DNA of 64,000 nucleotides from Bermanella sp040371755 (GCF_040371755.1 NZ_BAABWE010000001.1:372001-436000), one strand, 5' to 3'; positions 44,483 through 54,460 are shown, numbered from the stretch's first letter. The notes: generated by a model not told the origin, from the letters alone. Translations and numbers: made by a program.

Positions 44483-44929
44483 TTAGTTTTCTTGGTAGTG
44501 TAAACGCATACGTTGTATGGTTTTTTCTAATTCAATCAACCAGTTACGCATAAGACTGACATAGTCCGACTGGCTAGAAATTAATTGTGCCGAATGTGTA
44601 ACAACACCATCATCCAGCCCAGTTAATAACATTCTTTGATACTGTTTTAACAATGCAGCTATCCAGCTACTAGAGTCCTGCTGTAAAAGTGCCAACTCAT
44701 ACAACTCAGCAGGTAGGTCAGTTCGCATGAATAGCTCTTTGATATCTTCAAATGGGGCTAAACGATATTGACCCACCAGCTCATTAGCAAATGAAACAAC
44801 ACCAGTATACAAATGAGATAAAGCGCCCTCTTCTAGCTGACGCTTATCTTGCCCTGCAGCCTGCTCAGCTTGTGCTAGGCAACTGCGAGCAAAAAACACC
44901 ACTTGGTTAGTTCGACTGACAGCACTCAT
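44483..44929 (-). CDS. DUF6586-like protein
   Basis: 148-residue soluble protein, almost all helical (SRTNQVVFFARSCLAQAEQA, HLYTGVVSFANELVGQYRL, WLIELEKTIQRMRL). It resembles the small Pseudomonas protein encoded near lexA that is grouped in DUF6586; no activity is known. Its first base overlaps the last base of the yfaZ stop codon, so it is probably co-transcribed with yfaZ. Confidence 0.65.
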   Translation of the reverse strand: MSAVSRTNQVVFFARSCLAQAEQAAGQDKRQLEEGALSHLYTGVVSFANELVGQYRLAPFEDIKELFMRTDLPAELYELALLQQDSSSWIAALLKQYQRMLLTGLDDGVVTHSAQLISSQSDYVSLMRNWLIELEKTIQRMRLHYQEN

Positions 44930-45480
44930 TAGAAGTTAATGCGCAGTCCAAAGTGGCCATTATTTGCAACTTCGATATCTAAAGCGTCTTCATTGGCTTC
45001 GATAAAGCGATAACCTAAATACACCATGGCTGTAGGCAATAACATGTACTCGACACGGGCACTCACATCCACCATATTTTCAGTATCCGAAAACGATAAT
45101 ACACTAGGCGCATAATACGCATGGCCAGCAAACCCTAAACCATTAAGCTCAGGTGGTGCATATCGCACAAAACCGCCTACAGCTAGCGCACCGCCATCAC
45201 CAGCATCATTGAAATAACCATAAACCTTGCCGCCTACGCCGATGCGAAGACTACTTTTCGAATCACGTACATCCACCGCATTCAAACCAAAAGTAATTAG
45301 TTCGCCGTCTTCTTCGTGATAAAGAAAACCAGCGGAGATATGCATAGGACTGCCCATACGGGTAGCGTCGTACTCTAAACCCGCTGTTTCATCATTTATA
45401 CTCAAATCTAAAGAACCGCCCGCATATACAGCAGAGCTAAGCAACAAACCAATTGGGGCCAATAGGTTCAGCAATTTCAT
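44929..45480 (-). CDS. yfaZ: YfaZ family outer membrane protein
   Basis: 183-residue protein with a signal peptide (MKLLNLLAPIGLLLSSAVYA) and strand-rich body ending HFGLRINF, as expected for a small outer-membrane barrel. GFLYHEEDGELITFGLNAVD and GLGFAGHAYYAPSVLSFSDTENM fit the YfaZ family, whose role is unknown. Confidence 0.85.
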   Translation of the reverse strand: MKLLNLLAPIGLLLSSAVYAGGSLDLSINDETAGLEYDATRMGSPMHISAGFLYHEEDGELITFGLNAVDVRDSKSSLRIGVGGKVYGYFNDAGDGGALAVGGFVRYAPPELNGLGFAGHAYYAPSVLSFSDTENMVDVSARVEYMLLPTAMVYLGYRFIEANEDALDIEVANNGHFGLRINF

Positions 45481-45583
45481 GTATCACCTTTTAAATATAT
45501 GTATGGTTATTATGGCGCTATCATACGATAAGCTTATGGATAAACCTAGTCACCCTTTTGGGTACTGGCCTAGGATCCGCCAC

Positions 45584-45618
45584 AAAAAAAGCCCAGTGCA
45601 AAACACTGAGCTTTTTTT
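45584..45618. terminator. Terminator downstream of htpG
   Basis: Inverted repeat AAAAAAGC-C-CAGTG / CACTG-A-GCTTTTTT with one internal mismatch and a CAAAA-type loop; A and T runs on both sides make it usable in both directions. It follows the htpG stop codon on the minus strand. Confidence 0.82.
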
Positions 45619-45630
45619 GATCAAGCTGAC

Positions 45631-47520
45631 CTACGCGTCTAATAAACCTAGTAGCAATTTATTAATGCGATCCACATACCCTGCTGGGTCTTGTAATTGG
45701 CTACCCTCTGCAAGCTGTGACTGCTCATAAATGATTTCGGCCATTTCTTTGAAACGGTCTTCATCACTTTGTAGATCCATCTTAACAATAAGAGGATGCT
45801 CTGGATTTACTTCAAGTACACGCTTTGCCTCTGGCAATGCCTGACCAGCTGCTTCCAACATACGACGCATTTGCATGCCCATGTCGTCTTTACCAACCAC
45901 TAAACAAGCTGCGGAATCGGTTAAACGGTTAGAAATGCGTACATCTTCTACTTTGTCACCTAATGTATCTTTAATGCGTTGAACTAATGACTCATTTTCT
46001 TTTTCGGCTTTTTCTTGTTCCGCCTTGTCGGTTTCATCAAGAGCCAAATCACCTTTTGTGATGTCTTCAAACGTTTTACCTTTGAATTCACTTAAGTGAG
46101 AAATCATCCACTCATCTACACGATCCGTTAATAGAAGCACCTCAATACCCTTCTTACGGAATACCTCTAAGTGAGGACTGCGCGAAGCCGTTAAGTAGTT
46201 TTCAGCGGTTAAGTAGTAAACTTTATCCTGTGACTCTTCAGCACGCTCAAGATAGGCATCCAAAGAAACCGACTGCTTATTGTCTTCGCCTTTCGTGGAT
46301 GCAAAACGGAATAGCTCTGCGACTTTTTCTTTATTAGCAAAGTCATCAGCTGGCCCTTCTTTTAGTACTTGGCCAAACCCTTCCCAGAACGTTTGATATT
46401 GCTCAGGGTCTTTTTTCGCAAACTTTTTAAGCATATCTAAGATGCGCTTAGTTAATGCTGTGCGCATTGAACTAATGCTGGCGTTATCTTGTAAAATTTC
46501 ACGACTGACGTTTAATGGTAAATCGTTACTATCCACGACACCTTTGATAAAGCGTAGGTATGGCGGCAAGAATTGCTCAGCATCGTCCATAATAAACACA
46601 CGCTGAACATATAATTTAAGTCCGCGATTGCCTTCACGGTTCCATAAATCAAATGGAGGACGCTTAGGTACATACAACAAGCTGGTGTACTCTAAGGTAC
46701 CTTCAACTTTGTTATGAGACCAAGTTAAGGCATCTTCGTAATCATGGGCAATGTGCTTATAAAACTCTTGATATTCTTCTTCTTTAACATCACTTTTGCT
46801 ACGAACCCATAGGGCTTTAGCCGAGTTAACCGCTTCCCATTCTGTTTCAGCTGGTGCTTCTTCCTCACCACTGTGCTCTTTAATCATTTGTACAGGAACA
46901 GCTATATGGTCTGAATACTTTTTCACTAGGCTGCGTAAACGAATGCCATCAGCAAACTCTTTTTCGTCTGCTTTCAGGTGCAAAGTAATTTGCGTACCTC
47001 GATTCGCTTTTTCAGCGCCTTCAATGGTGAAATCACCTTCACCTGCGGATGTCCAAAGCATGGCTTCTTTGGTATCAGTACCCGCACGACGAGTTAATAC
47101 TTCAACTTTATCGGCAACGATGAATGAGCTATAAAAGCCCACACCAAACTGGCCAATCAAGTGCGCATCTTTTTTATCATCGCCACTTAGTTTTTGTAAA
47201 AATGCAGATGTGCCTGACTTAGCAATGGTGCCTAGGTTTTCAATCACTTCATCACGGTTCATACCAATACCGTTATCAGAAATGGTTACCGTATTGGCAT
47301 CCGCATCAAATTCAATGCTCACACTTAAATCAGGATTGCCTTCATATAAAGCGTCATTATTAAGTCCTTCAAAACGCAGCTTGTCACATGCGTCTGAGGC
47401 ATTTGAAATTAATTCACGTAGGAATATCTCTTTGTTGGAGTATAGAGAGTGAATCATTAAATGAAGCATTTGCTTCACTTCAGTTTGAAAGCCTAAGGTT
47501 TCTTTTTGTGCTGTGGTCAT
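45631..47520 (-). CDS. htpG: Molecular chaperone HtpG (bacterial Hsp90)
   Basis: ATP-dependent chaperone, 629 residues from the ATG at 47520, which has GAGGAG upstream; the frame extends 54 codons further but that part is non-homologous and overlaps the promoter. The N-terminal ATPase domain has ELISNASDACDKLR, DNGIGMNRDEVIENLGTIAKSGT and GQFGVGFYSSFIVAD. The middle and C-terminal domains are complete (DLPLNVSREILQ). A heat-shock-type promoter lies just upstream. Confidence 0.97.
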   Translation of the reverse strand: MTTAQKETLGFQTEVKQMLHLMIHSLYSNKEIFLRELISNASDACDKLRFEGLNNDALYEGNPDLSVSIEFDADANTVTISDNGIGMNRDEVIENLGTIAKSGTSAFLQKLSGDDKKDAHLIGQFGVGFYSSFIVADKVEVLTRRAGTDTKEAMLWTSAGEGDFTIEGAEKANRGTQITLHLKADEKEFADGIRLRSLVKKYSDHIAVPVQMIKEHSGEEEAPAETEWEAVNSAKALWVRSKSDVKEEEYQEFYKHIAHDYEDALTWSHNKVEGTLEYTSLLYVPKRPPFDLWNREGNRGLKLYVQRVFIMDDAEQFLPPYLRFIKGVVDSNDLPLNVSREILQDNASISSMRTALTKRILDMLKKFAKKDPEQYQTFWEGFGQVLKEGPADDFANKEKVAELFRFASTKGEDNKQSVSLDAYLERAEESQDKVYYLTAENYLTASRSPHLEVFRKKGIEVLLLTDRVDEWMISHLSEFKGKTFEDITKGDLALDETDKAEQEKAEKENESLVQRIKDTLGDKVEDVRISNRLTDSAACLVVGKDDMGMQMRRMLEAAGQALPEAKRVLEVNPEHPLIVKMDLQSDEDRFKEMAEIIYEQSQLAEGSQLQDPAGYVDRINKLLLGLLDA

Positions 47521-47559
47521 AAGACTCCTCACTGTCCTTTTTATCATGCAGAGGAGCCT

Positions 47560-47590
47560 ATATGAGGTCTGGAATTTCAAATTCAAGGGG
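47560..47590 (-). promoter_or_regulatory. Sigma-32 (heat-shock) promoter of htpG
   Basis: On the minus strand, CCCCTTGAAT (-35 region, 47590-47581) is followed after 13 bases by CCTCATAT (-10 region, 47567-47560). This matches the RpoH consensus CTTGAAA-N13-17-CCCCATnT at nearly all positions. It predicts a leader of about 30 bases before the htpG ATG. Confidence 0.75.
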
Positions 47591-47632
47591 AATCTAGAAA
47601 AAATCCTAGTAATCAAATTTATCCAATTAGGA

Positions 47633-48073
47633 TTAAGGTGCCAATAAAAAATGTGCTCTGGCGGTTGCGACCGCTTCTTCACGCTTTGTTTGCCACGCGT
47701 TTATGATGACATTCGCCACCCTGGAGCCCTGACGGATTACCTGACATTCCGCAAAGGTATCACTGCCACCACGCACAGCGCGCAGATAATCTAGTGAAAA
47801 ATCCACAATTTTAGGCATAGCTGGCGTATCCAGCATCATCATAAGATGCAGCGCGGCTGACATCTCCATAAACCCACCAAGAACACCGCCATGCACAGCA
47901 GGTAAAATAGGATTACCAATATTGTTAGGATTATCTGGCAACCTAAACATGACATCGCTGCCAAAACGCTGGAAATCCATACCTATCAACTGAGCATAAG
48001 GTATTGCGAAAAGTACAGGTTGATAATCTCCTGCTTCATGAGCGGCATGTAAGATTTGTTCAAAATTCGCCAT
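47633..48073 (-). CDS. PaaI-type hotdog thioesterase
   Basis: 146-residue hotdog-fold protein with the PaaI pattern NPILPAVHGGVLGGFMEMSAALHLMM, where the HGG helix carries the usual catalytic residues' position, then DFSLDYLRAVRGGSDTFAECQVIRQGSRV. Acyl-CoA thioesterase is likely; substrate unknown. It starts two bases after a second thioesterase gene, so the two form an operon and may form a mixed pair. Confidence 0.82.
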   Translation of the reverse strand: MANFEQILHAAHEAGDYQPVLFAIPYAQLIGMDFQRFGSDVMFRLPDNPNNIGNPILPAVHGGVLGGFMEMSAALHLMMMLDTPAMPKIVDFSLDYLRAVRGGSDTFAECQVIRQGSRVANVIINAWQTKREEAVATARAHFLLAP

Positions 48074-48075
48074 GA

Positions 48076-48558
48076 TTAACCTTCTCCCTCGTCGCCCAAT
48101 ACCGCTTGTTTAAAATCCGGTGGTGACAAGTGACTACCGATTCGCATAAATGTCCCAACACAATTAGCCACAGGCTCACCCACGTCTCCTTGATGTACAG
48201 TGCATCGTGTGAACACCACATGGCGACTTACACGGTAAGCCTCAGCAAAAGCAAATATCGACTTATTTGGCTCTGCAGCACGTATGTAGTCCACTCTTAA
48301 GTCTAACGTTGGGCACAACTCAAATTCAGGTAACGCATTAATCACCATGGTTCCGCACGCTGTATCCATTAAAGTGGTTAGCACTCCCCCATGAATCACT
48401 CCTGTAGATGGGTTGCCTACGTGACTCTCATTATAAGGCAACTCAATGGTTAGGCTCTCTTTACTGGCCTCTTGCACCACCATGCCCAATACTTGGCAGT
48501 GACGTAGTAAGCCTATAAATCGCTGTGCGCGACCTAAATACGGGTTGCTTCTACTCAT
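48076..48558 (-). CDS. PaaI-type hotdog thioesterase
   Basis: 160-residue hotdog-fold protein: HVGNPSTGVIHGGVLTTLMDTACGTMVINALPE with Asp in the GG-helix as in PaaI thioesterases, then LDLRVDYIRAAEPNKSIFAFAEAYRVSRHVVFTRC. Acyl-CoA substrate unknown. Paired with the downstream paralogue across two bases; the two share fold and motif but have diverged considerably. Confidence 0.84.
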   Translation of the reverse strand: MSRSNPYLGRAQRFIGLLRHCQVLGMVVQEASKESLTIELPYNESHVGNPSTGVIHGGVLTTLMDTACGTMVINALPEFELCPTLDLRVDYIRAAEPNKSIFAFAEAYRVSRHVVFTRCTVHQGDVGEPVANCVGTFMRIGSHLSPPDFKQAVLGDEGEG

Positions 48559-49248
48559 ATGAATTTAAACCTTAGTTGTATCTAACTTAAGCATAGACGG
48601 AATAACTGACCGGTGGTTATACAACAAAATACGACACCGCCAAAGCCCTCCCGGCCTAAAGGTATATTTTCACCGCTATTTTGGACATATTTATCAAGAT
48701 GATCTCATGCTCCATAAAAAATCTAATCCTTACAGCATTAAAATAAGACTAAACAGAATCTAGAATGCGAGTATATTTCACAACTTCGAACAAGACCTCA
48801 TTGACACAAAAACAAGCTAAATGGAAACACGAAAAAAGCACATCTATAAGGTAGGACGATAAACGTAAAATTGATCTACAAATAAAACCAGCCATTTAAT
48901 ACCTGCGTCAATTACACATAGGATTTTAAAGGATAATTCGTCCGTTACTTTTAGGGTAAATATCAACCACACTTTTTAGGTTCCATCAGAAATCCCATTA
49001 ATAATAATGATCTGGGCACTGCAACCTGTTTAATTTACATAGGATTGTCCCCCTTTTTTCTTTTCATCCGTTGATAGTCATGGCTGGGGAGCTTTTTCCT
49101 AGAATAAAAACCTATACAGCCTAAGCGGTATGTGTGTAGGTTATGCAATTAGATCTGCGATTTTGGAAATGTGATTACATATAGGAAGGATTACAACAAC
49201 ACTTTAAACCAATATTACTCAATTATATCTGATTGCCTGATGTGTTAA
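48559..49248. other. 690-bp gene-free region
   Basis: I find no credible gene here on either strand. The only pattern seen is a degenerate motif, TTACACATAGGATT (48912), TTTACATAGGATT (49034) and TTACATATAGGA (49175), all in the same orientation. It lies between the start of the upstream thioesterase gene and the stop of the diguanylate cyclase gene, both minus strand, so it should hold the thioesterase promoter and possibly a non-coding RNA. Confidence 0.5.
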
Positions 49249-51180
49249 CTAAACAACAGCGTCTCTACTCCCTAAGTGCACTCTGTTTCGTCCTGCTTCC
49301 TTAGCTTGATAAAGGGCTGCGTCCGATGCCTTAATAAGTAACTGAAAATCAACATCTGTTTCAGGCACCCATGCTGCCACGCCAAAACTAGCCGTAATGT
49401 TTAAAGTATGGCCTTCGTCATGTATTTCCAATGCCTCTACAATTTTACGAGCCTTTTCAGCCACTAATTGAGCATCTTCTACACTAGTATTAGGCAATAA
49501 AAATACAAACTCTTCACCACCATAACGTGCAACCATATCCACAGAACGATTGACGACACTTTTTAATGCCTTAGCAATTTCTTTAATGCAGGTATCACCT
49601 ACTGTATGTCCATAGCTGTCATTTATAGTTTTAAAGTTATCAATATCCACAATAATCATGGCTAAGTTTTGTTGCTCACGACGGGCTCTTCTACACTCGC
49701 TCTCAATTGCTTCATCAAAACCACGACGATTAAATACTTGGCTTAATTGGTCAGTTAATGAAAGTTTTGTTAAATCTGCATTAGCAATTTCTAACTGATC
49801 CATTGCCTCTTCGTATTGCTTGGTTCTAAGCTCAACTTGTTGTTCTAACTTTTCATTAATATTGCGCTGTAATGATAGTGTTTCCTCTTGTGCAACAATT
49901 CGGCGGCGACGCTCAGTACTAACTCTTTTAGCTAATACTAGAGCTTCTTCTTGTGCTGCCGCAGTTTGCTCACGGCCTAAGTTAATTCTGTAAGCAAGAG
50001 CATAAGAAAGTAAAACAAGCTCAATCACCATCCCAATCATTTGAGAATATGTCGTAAATAAGTTGTATTCTAAAACCCCACGACTCATCAAAATAAACGT
50101 GATGGTCCCTATCATCAAAAAGAACCATGAAAATAAGTAAATCACAGCAATTCGATCACGCTTTAATGCTAAATAGACCGACATATAAATACCAATCAAG
50201 GTCGTAATAATGGACATTAAGCCCATAATTGAAACCAAATAAATAGTATTGTAAAAAATAAAAGAGAATACAATGCTAGCCCACACAGCGAGAATTGATG
50301 TATTCACCCAAATAATCCAACCACCATAAGATTTTAAATTTAAAAATTTCCTAAAAAAGATGGTGGCTGTTAAAAAGGTCAACGATGCAAATAAATAAAC
50401 CCCTTCATTAATCAGAAATAAGTTATCCTCCCAAATATAAATTTGTGCGATACCCGTAATACATAAGATATAAAGCAAGGCCGAAAACACATAAACACAA
50501 TAATAAAAATACGTAGGATCTCTGAGAATTGAAAATACGCCTAAATTATAAAACAACATCACCAACAACGACCCTACCACCAAGCCCATTGTTATTAGAT
50601 CTTGCGTATTGTGCTTTTTAAAGTCACTTTGTTTAGATACCATCATTGGCACGAATATGACATTAGTGGTTTGAATTTCTAGGTATACGTCATAAATTTG
50701 TCTTGGCTCAATATCGATAGGAAAAACAAGGTGACGACTCTGCTCGTAGCGATCCTCAAATGGGTAATGCAAACCAAGAACTTTACTCCCCCATAAAGCT
50801 TTTGTTGATTGATTAACTGTAAAAATTCTAGCTCGCTGAGTGATCGCCAGTCGCAGCGTCAACACCCAAGGGTCTATTAGCGCTTCGGAAGCTTTGATTT
50901 CGAACTTAAACCAAACAGAGCCGCCTTTGCCAACCTCACTGCTTTCAATATGACGTAAAGGTTGCCAGTTTTTTTGAGCGATTTTTCTTGGGAGGGATTC
51001 AGTATCAGTAGATGCCACATCAGATATCCAAAATTGGATGTCTTTAATATCACTATCATTAATATCGTTACTAATAACAGTCACAGCAAAAGCCGCAGGT
51101 GAAATGAAACACAAAATACCAGCTAAAATTAGAAAACGGTTTAATGCACTTATTAATGGGTTGAACATAATCACCATCAT
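49249..51180 (-). CDS. 7TM-DISM diguanylate cyclase (GGDEF)
   Basis: Membrane sensor of about 643 residues. After a signal segment (FLILAGILCFISPAAFA) comes a 7TMR-DISMED2-type periplasmic domain (about residues 40-180, VWFKFEIKASEALIDPWVLTLRL), then seven membrane helices (about 190-400), a coiled coil, and a GGDEF domain with the active signature RYGGEEFVFLLPN. The inhibitory I-site RSVD sits five residues before GGEEF, so product inhibition by c-di-GMP is expected. The start is uncertain: TTG at 51192, ATG at 51180 and ATG at 51177 are all possible; 51180 is used. Confidence 0.9.
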   Translation of the reverse strand: MMVIMFNPLISALNRFLILAGILCFISPAAFAVTVISNDINDSDIKDIQFWISDVASTDTESLPRKIAQKNWQPLRHIESSEVGKGGSVWFKFEIKASEALIDPWVLTLRLAITQRARIFTVNQSTKALWGSKVLGLHYPFEDRYEQSRHLVFPIDIEPRQIYDVYLEIQTTNVIFVPMMVSKQSDFKKHNTQDLITMGLVVGSLLVMLFYNLGVFSILRDPTYFYYCVYVFSALLYILCITGIAQIYIWEDNLFLINEGVYLFASLTFLTATIFFRKFLNLKSYGGWIIWVNTSILAVWASIVFSFIFYNTIYLVSIMGLMSIITTLIGIYMSVYLALKRDRIAVIYLFSWFFLMIGTITFILMSRGVLEYNLFTTYSQMIGMVIELVLLSYALAYRINLGREQTAAAQEEALVLAKRVSTERRRRIVAQEETLSLQRNINEKLEQQVELRTKQYEEAMDQLEIANADLTKLSLTDQLSQVFNRRGFDEAIESECRRARREQQNLAMIIVDIDNFKTINDSYGHTVGDTCIKEIAKALKSVVNRSVDMVARYGGEEFVFLLPNTSVEDAQLVAEKARKIVEALEIHDEGHTLNITASFGVAAWVPETDVDFQLLIKASDAALYQAKEAGRNRVHLGSRDAVV

Positions 51181-51414
51181 GTAAACAGTCAATCCGATCT
51201 CAGATTTACTACAAATGTATTAAAAAAGCATAAGAAGAATACACAGCAATGTCCAATTTAAGGCATTTTTTATCTGAAATCCCGTACTAAGCACCATATA
51301 GTCGCATTACGTCCAGATACCCCTATGGCTATATAGACAGATAATTAAGTAACTAGCAGTATAGGGGTATAGTTCCTTTAAAATCGCACGTTCACTTACT
51401 ATCGAGAAGCAATC

Positions 51415-52905
51415 ATGAGCGATGTAAATAGCATTAACTGGATAAAACTAACACAGCACATTAAGCGACCGAATCAGGCCATCATTAATGGCATGAATAC
51501 TGATTCAACCAGTGGTCGTACCCTAGAAAACTTTAATCCGGCTAATGGTCAAATTTTAGACCATGTTGCTGATTGCACACCTGAAGATGCAGACTTAGCG
51601 GTAAAAAACGCCCGGGAAGTATTTGAAAGCGGTGTATGGTCAAAAATGGAACCCAAAGAGCGTAAACTCACCATGCTCCGTTGGGCCGATTTGATTGAAC
51701 AGCATCAAGCTGAGATCGCCCTATTAGAAAGTTTAGATGCTGGTAAACCCATTAGTGATACTTATGACATTGATGTACCCAGTGCATTGAATACCATTCG
51801 CTGGACGGCCGAAGCCATTGATAAAGTCTATGAAGAAATCGCCCCGACCCCCCATAACACCATCGCGCTAGTCGAACGTTTACCATTGGGAGTGGTTTTA
51901 GCCATAGTCCCTTGGAACTTCCCACTTTCCACCACTGCTTGGAAATTAGCCCCAGCCATTGCCACTGGAAATAGCGTTATTCTAAAACCAGACCCTAAAA
52001 CCCCAATGACGGCCTTATACATAGCCCAGTTAGCGTTAGAAGCTGGCCTACCAGCGGGGGTTTTAAATGTATTACCCGGTGACGGAATCAGTCTAGGTAA
52101 ACATCTATCATTGCACCCTGATATTGATGGGCAGACGTTTACAGGCTCGACTAAAGTCGGCAAATTATTAATGCAATATGCTGGTCAATCCAACCTTAAA
52201 CGTACATTCCTAGAATTAGGCGGTAAGAGCGCCAATATCGTATTTGCGGATGCCGATCTAGATGCAGCAGCTGAAATGGCTGCCATGGGGGTATTTTACA
52301 ACTGTGGCCAAACGTGTACTGCGGGTACTCGAGTATTGGTGCAAAAAAGCATTCACAAAGCATTTGTTAAAAAAGTTCTACACTACGCACAACAGTGGCA
52401 ACCAAACGATCCTATACACCCTGAAACGTGCATGGGAGCCATTATTAACCAAGCCCAGCTAGACACTATTCAGCGATATATCGAAATAGGTAAAAAAGAA
52501 GGAGCAAAATTAATTTTAGGTGGCAGCATAATCAAGCAAAATGGCGGCTATTACCATCAAGCCACTATTTTTGATCATGTTGACAATAATATGCGCATTG
52601 CACAGGAAGAAATCTTTGGTCCAGTCATGACCATCATCCCTTTCAAAGATGAAGCCGATGCCATACGAATTGCTAATGACTCTCCTTACGGCTTAGCTGG
52701 GGCAGTTTGGAGCCAGAATATCAATACTGCATTGAAAGTCGCTAAAAGCGTACGCACAGGCACCATGGGTGTTAACAACTACTTTGGTGGTGATATCACC
52801 GTCCCATTTGGTGGATTTAAAGAGTCTGGTAATGGTCGTGATAAATCCATACACGCCATGAATGACTATACTGAATTAAAAACCACTTGGATTGAGCTTA
52901 GCTAA
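51415..52905 (+). CDS. Aldehyde dehydrogenase (PuuC-like)
   Basis: NAD(P)-dependent aldehyde dehydrogenase of 496 residues, oxidising an aldehyde to the carboxylate. Key residues are present: the cofactor-binding VPWNFPLSTTAWKLAPAIATGN, catalytic Glu267 in LELGGKSAN, and nucleophile Cys301 in GQTCTAGTR. The overall pattern is closest to PuuC/AldH gamma-glutamyl-aminobutyraldehyde dehydrogenases, but no polyamine-catabolism genes flank it. It is divergent from the diguanylate cyclase gene, with 270 bases after it before the acyl-CoA dehydrogenase. Confidence 0.88.
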   Translation: MSDVNSINWIKLTQHIKRPNQAIINGMNTDSTSGRTLENFNPANGQILDHVADCTPEDADLAVKNAREVFESGVWSKMEPKERKLTMLRWADLIEQHQAEIALLESLDAGKPISDTYDIDVPSALNTIRWTAEAIDKVYEEIAPTPHNTIALVERLPLGVVLAIVPWNFPLSTTAWKLAPAIATGNSVILKPDPKTPMTALYIAQLALEAGLPAGVLNVLPGDGISLGKHLSLHPDIDGQTFTGSTKVGKLLMQYAGQSNLKRTFLELGGKSANIVFADADLDAAAEMAAMGVFYNCGQTCTAGTRVLVQKSIHKAFVKKVLHYAQQWQPNDPIHPETCMGAIINQAQLDTIQRYIEIGKKEGAKLILGGSIIKQNGGYYHQATIFDHVDNNMRIAQEEIFGPVMTIIPFKDEADAIRIANDSPYGLAGAVWSQNINTALKVAKSVRTGTMGVNNYFGGDITVPFGGFKESGNGRDKSIHAMNDYTELKTTWIELS

Positions 52906-53228
52906 GCTAGGATAAAAACAAGCACTCAAGCAAAGTAATGACGTCATTGCTGTCGTCAACATGTACATTGGCCCCTCCTTGAAGGCCAAATCCGCACACC
53001 TAAACCCCAATACGTACTCTCAAGTAGCGGTGATTCACCCTGCTTATTCAAAAATCCCCTTATATTTATGGAGGTTTCGGGATAATTCATAAATCAAAAC
53101 TGATATATATCATCTATTAATACCTCTAATGCAAATGTATTCAAAATATAAATTTCCTAAATACTTCTATTGGGATTATGCTTATCCCACTAGATAGAAA
53201 TAAAAAACCACACAATAGGAGCCGTATC

Positions 53229-54440
53229 ATGGAATTTGAATACAGTGACAAAGTAAAAGGCCTGATAACTAAACTTGAAGCATTTATGGATGAGCATATT
53301 TATCCGCGCGAAACAGAGTACGCACAAGTGCTTGGAACAATGGAAGATCGCTGGGACATTCACCCTATCGTTGAAGAATTAAAGCCTAAAGCTAAAGAGG
53401 CCGGCCTTTGGAACCTTTTTTTACCTAACAAAGAATTCGGTGCCGGTTTAAACAACCTTGAATACGCACCATTAGCTGAAATCATGGGGCGTGTTGTATG
53501 GGCACCTGAAGTGTTTAACTGCTCAGCCCCTGATACGGGTAACATGGAAGTATTTTCAACTTACGGTACAGAAGCACAAAAAGAAAAATGGTTAAAGCCA
53601 TTGCTTGCAGGTGAAATTCGTTCTGCTTTTGCTATGACTGAGCCAGAAGTGGCTTCTTCAGATGCGACAAACATCGAAACCTCTATCGTACGTGATGGCG
53701 ACGAATACGTAATCAATGGTCGTAAATGGTACATCTCTGGCGCCATGAACAAGCATTGTGAAATCATGATCGTAATGGGTAAAACAGACCCTGAAAATCC
53801 AAACCGTCACACTCAACAATCACAAATTCTTGTGCCAATGAAAACCCCTGGAGTTAAAATCGTACGTCCAATGCAAGTATTAGGATGGGATGATGCGCCA
53901 GAAGGTCACGCAGAGATTTTATTCGAAAACGTACGTGTACCTGCTGAAAACATCATTCTTGGTGAAGGTCGTGGTTTCGAAATCGCTCAAGGCCGTTTAG
54001 GGCCTGGCCGTATTCACCACTGCATGCGTTTAATTGGTCAAGCACAACGTGCTCTTGAAGCCATGTGTCATCGCGCTGATAGCCGTATTGCATTTGGTAA
54101 AAAACTAGCCGACCAAGGCTCTGTACGTGAAGACATTGCTCGCTCTTCATGTGAAATTGAACAAGCTCGCTTGTTAACCCTTAAAGCCGCTAACACCATG
54201 GATCTTTACGGTAACAAAGTTGCAGCTGAAATGATCTCACAAATTAAAATTGTGGCACCTAATATGGCCATCAATGTAATTGAACGTGCCATTCAAATGC
54301 ACGGCGCCATGGGTCTTAGCCAAGATTCATTCTTGCCACGTGGCTTTGCATCTGCACGCTCTATTCGCTTAGCGGATGGCCCTGACCAAGTTCACATGTC
54401 ACAACTTGGTAAGCGCTTAATCAAACGCTACACCGCTTAA
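53229..54440 (+). CDS. Acyl-CoA dehydrogenase
   Basis: FAD-dependent acyl-CoA dehydrogenase, 403 residues from the ATG at 53229, chosen because TAGGAG lies just upstream; an in-frame start at 53178 lacks this. FAD/substrate motifs are intact: SAFAMTEPEVASSDATNIETS, the YVINGRKWYISGA loop, QGRLGPGRIHHCMRLIGQAQRALE and QMHGAMGLSQDSFLPRGF. It resembles the ACAD10/11 and FadE-like long-chain group; chain length unknown. It forms a single-gene unit ending in a strong terminator. Confidence 0.9.
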   Translation: MEFEYSDKVKGLITKLEAFMDEHIYPRETEYAQVLGTMEDRWDIHPIVEELKPKAKEAGLWNLFLPNKEFGAGLNNLEYAPLAEIMGRVVWAPEVFNCSAPDTGNMEVFSTYGTEAQKEKWLKPLLAGEIRSAFAMTEPEVASSDATNIETSIVRDGDEYVINGRKWYISGAMNKHCEIMIVMGKTDPENPNRHTQQSQILVPMKTPGVKIVRPMQVLGWDDAPEGHAEILFENVRVPAENIILGEGRGFEIAQGRLGPGRIHHCMRLIGQAQRALEAMCHRADSRIAFGKKLADQGSVREDIARSSCEIEQARLLTLKAANTMDLYGNKVAAEMISQIKIVAPNMAINVIERAIQMHGAMGLSQDSFLPRGFASARSIRLADGPDQVHMSQLGKRLIKRYTA

Positions 54441-54460
54441 TAATTTTATTATTTAGCACA

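Noticed and set aside
47521..47682. N-terminal extension of htpG
   Set aside because: The added 54 residues are unlike HtpG and overlap the sigma-32 promoter; the ATG at 47520 has a strong GAGGAG.
49187..49203. Weak similarity to an E. coli Ter core (TGTTGTAA on the minus strand)
   Set aside because: Only about eight consecutive bases agree, the conserved flanking positions differ, and it is 38 kb from tus; chance is sufficient.
52905..53228. Possible small gene between the aldehyde and acyl-CoA dehydrogenase genes
   Set aside because: Frames are short, have no ribosome site and no recognisable product; the in-frame extension upstream of 53229 lacks a Shine-Dalgarno and family homology.
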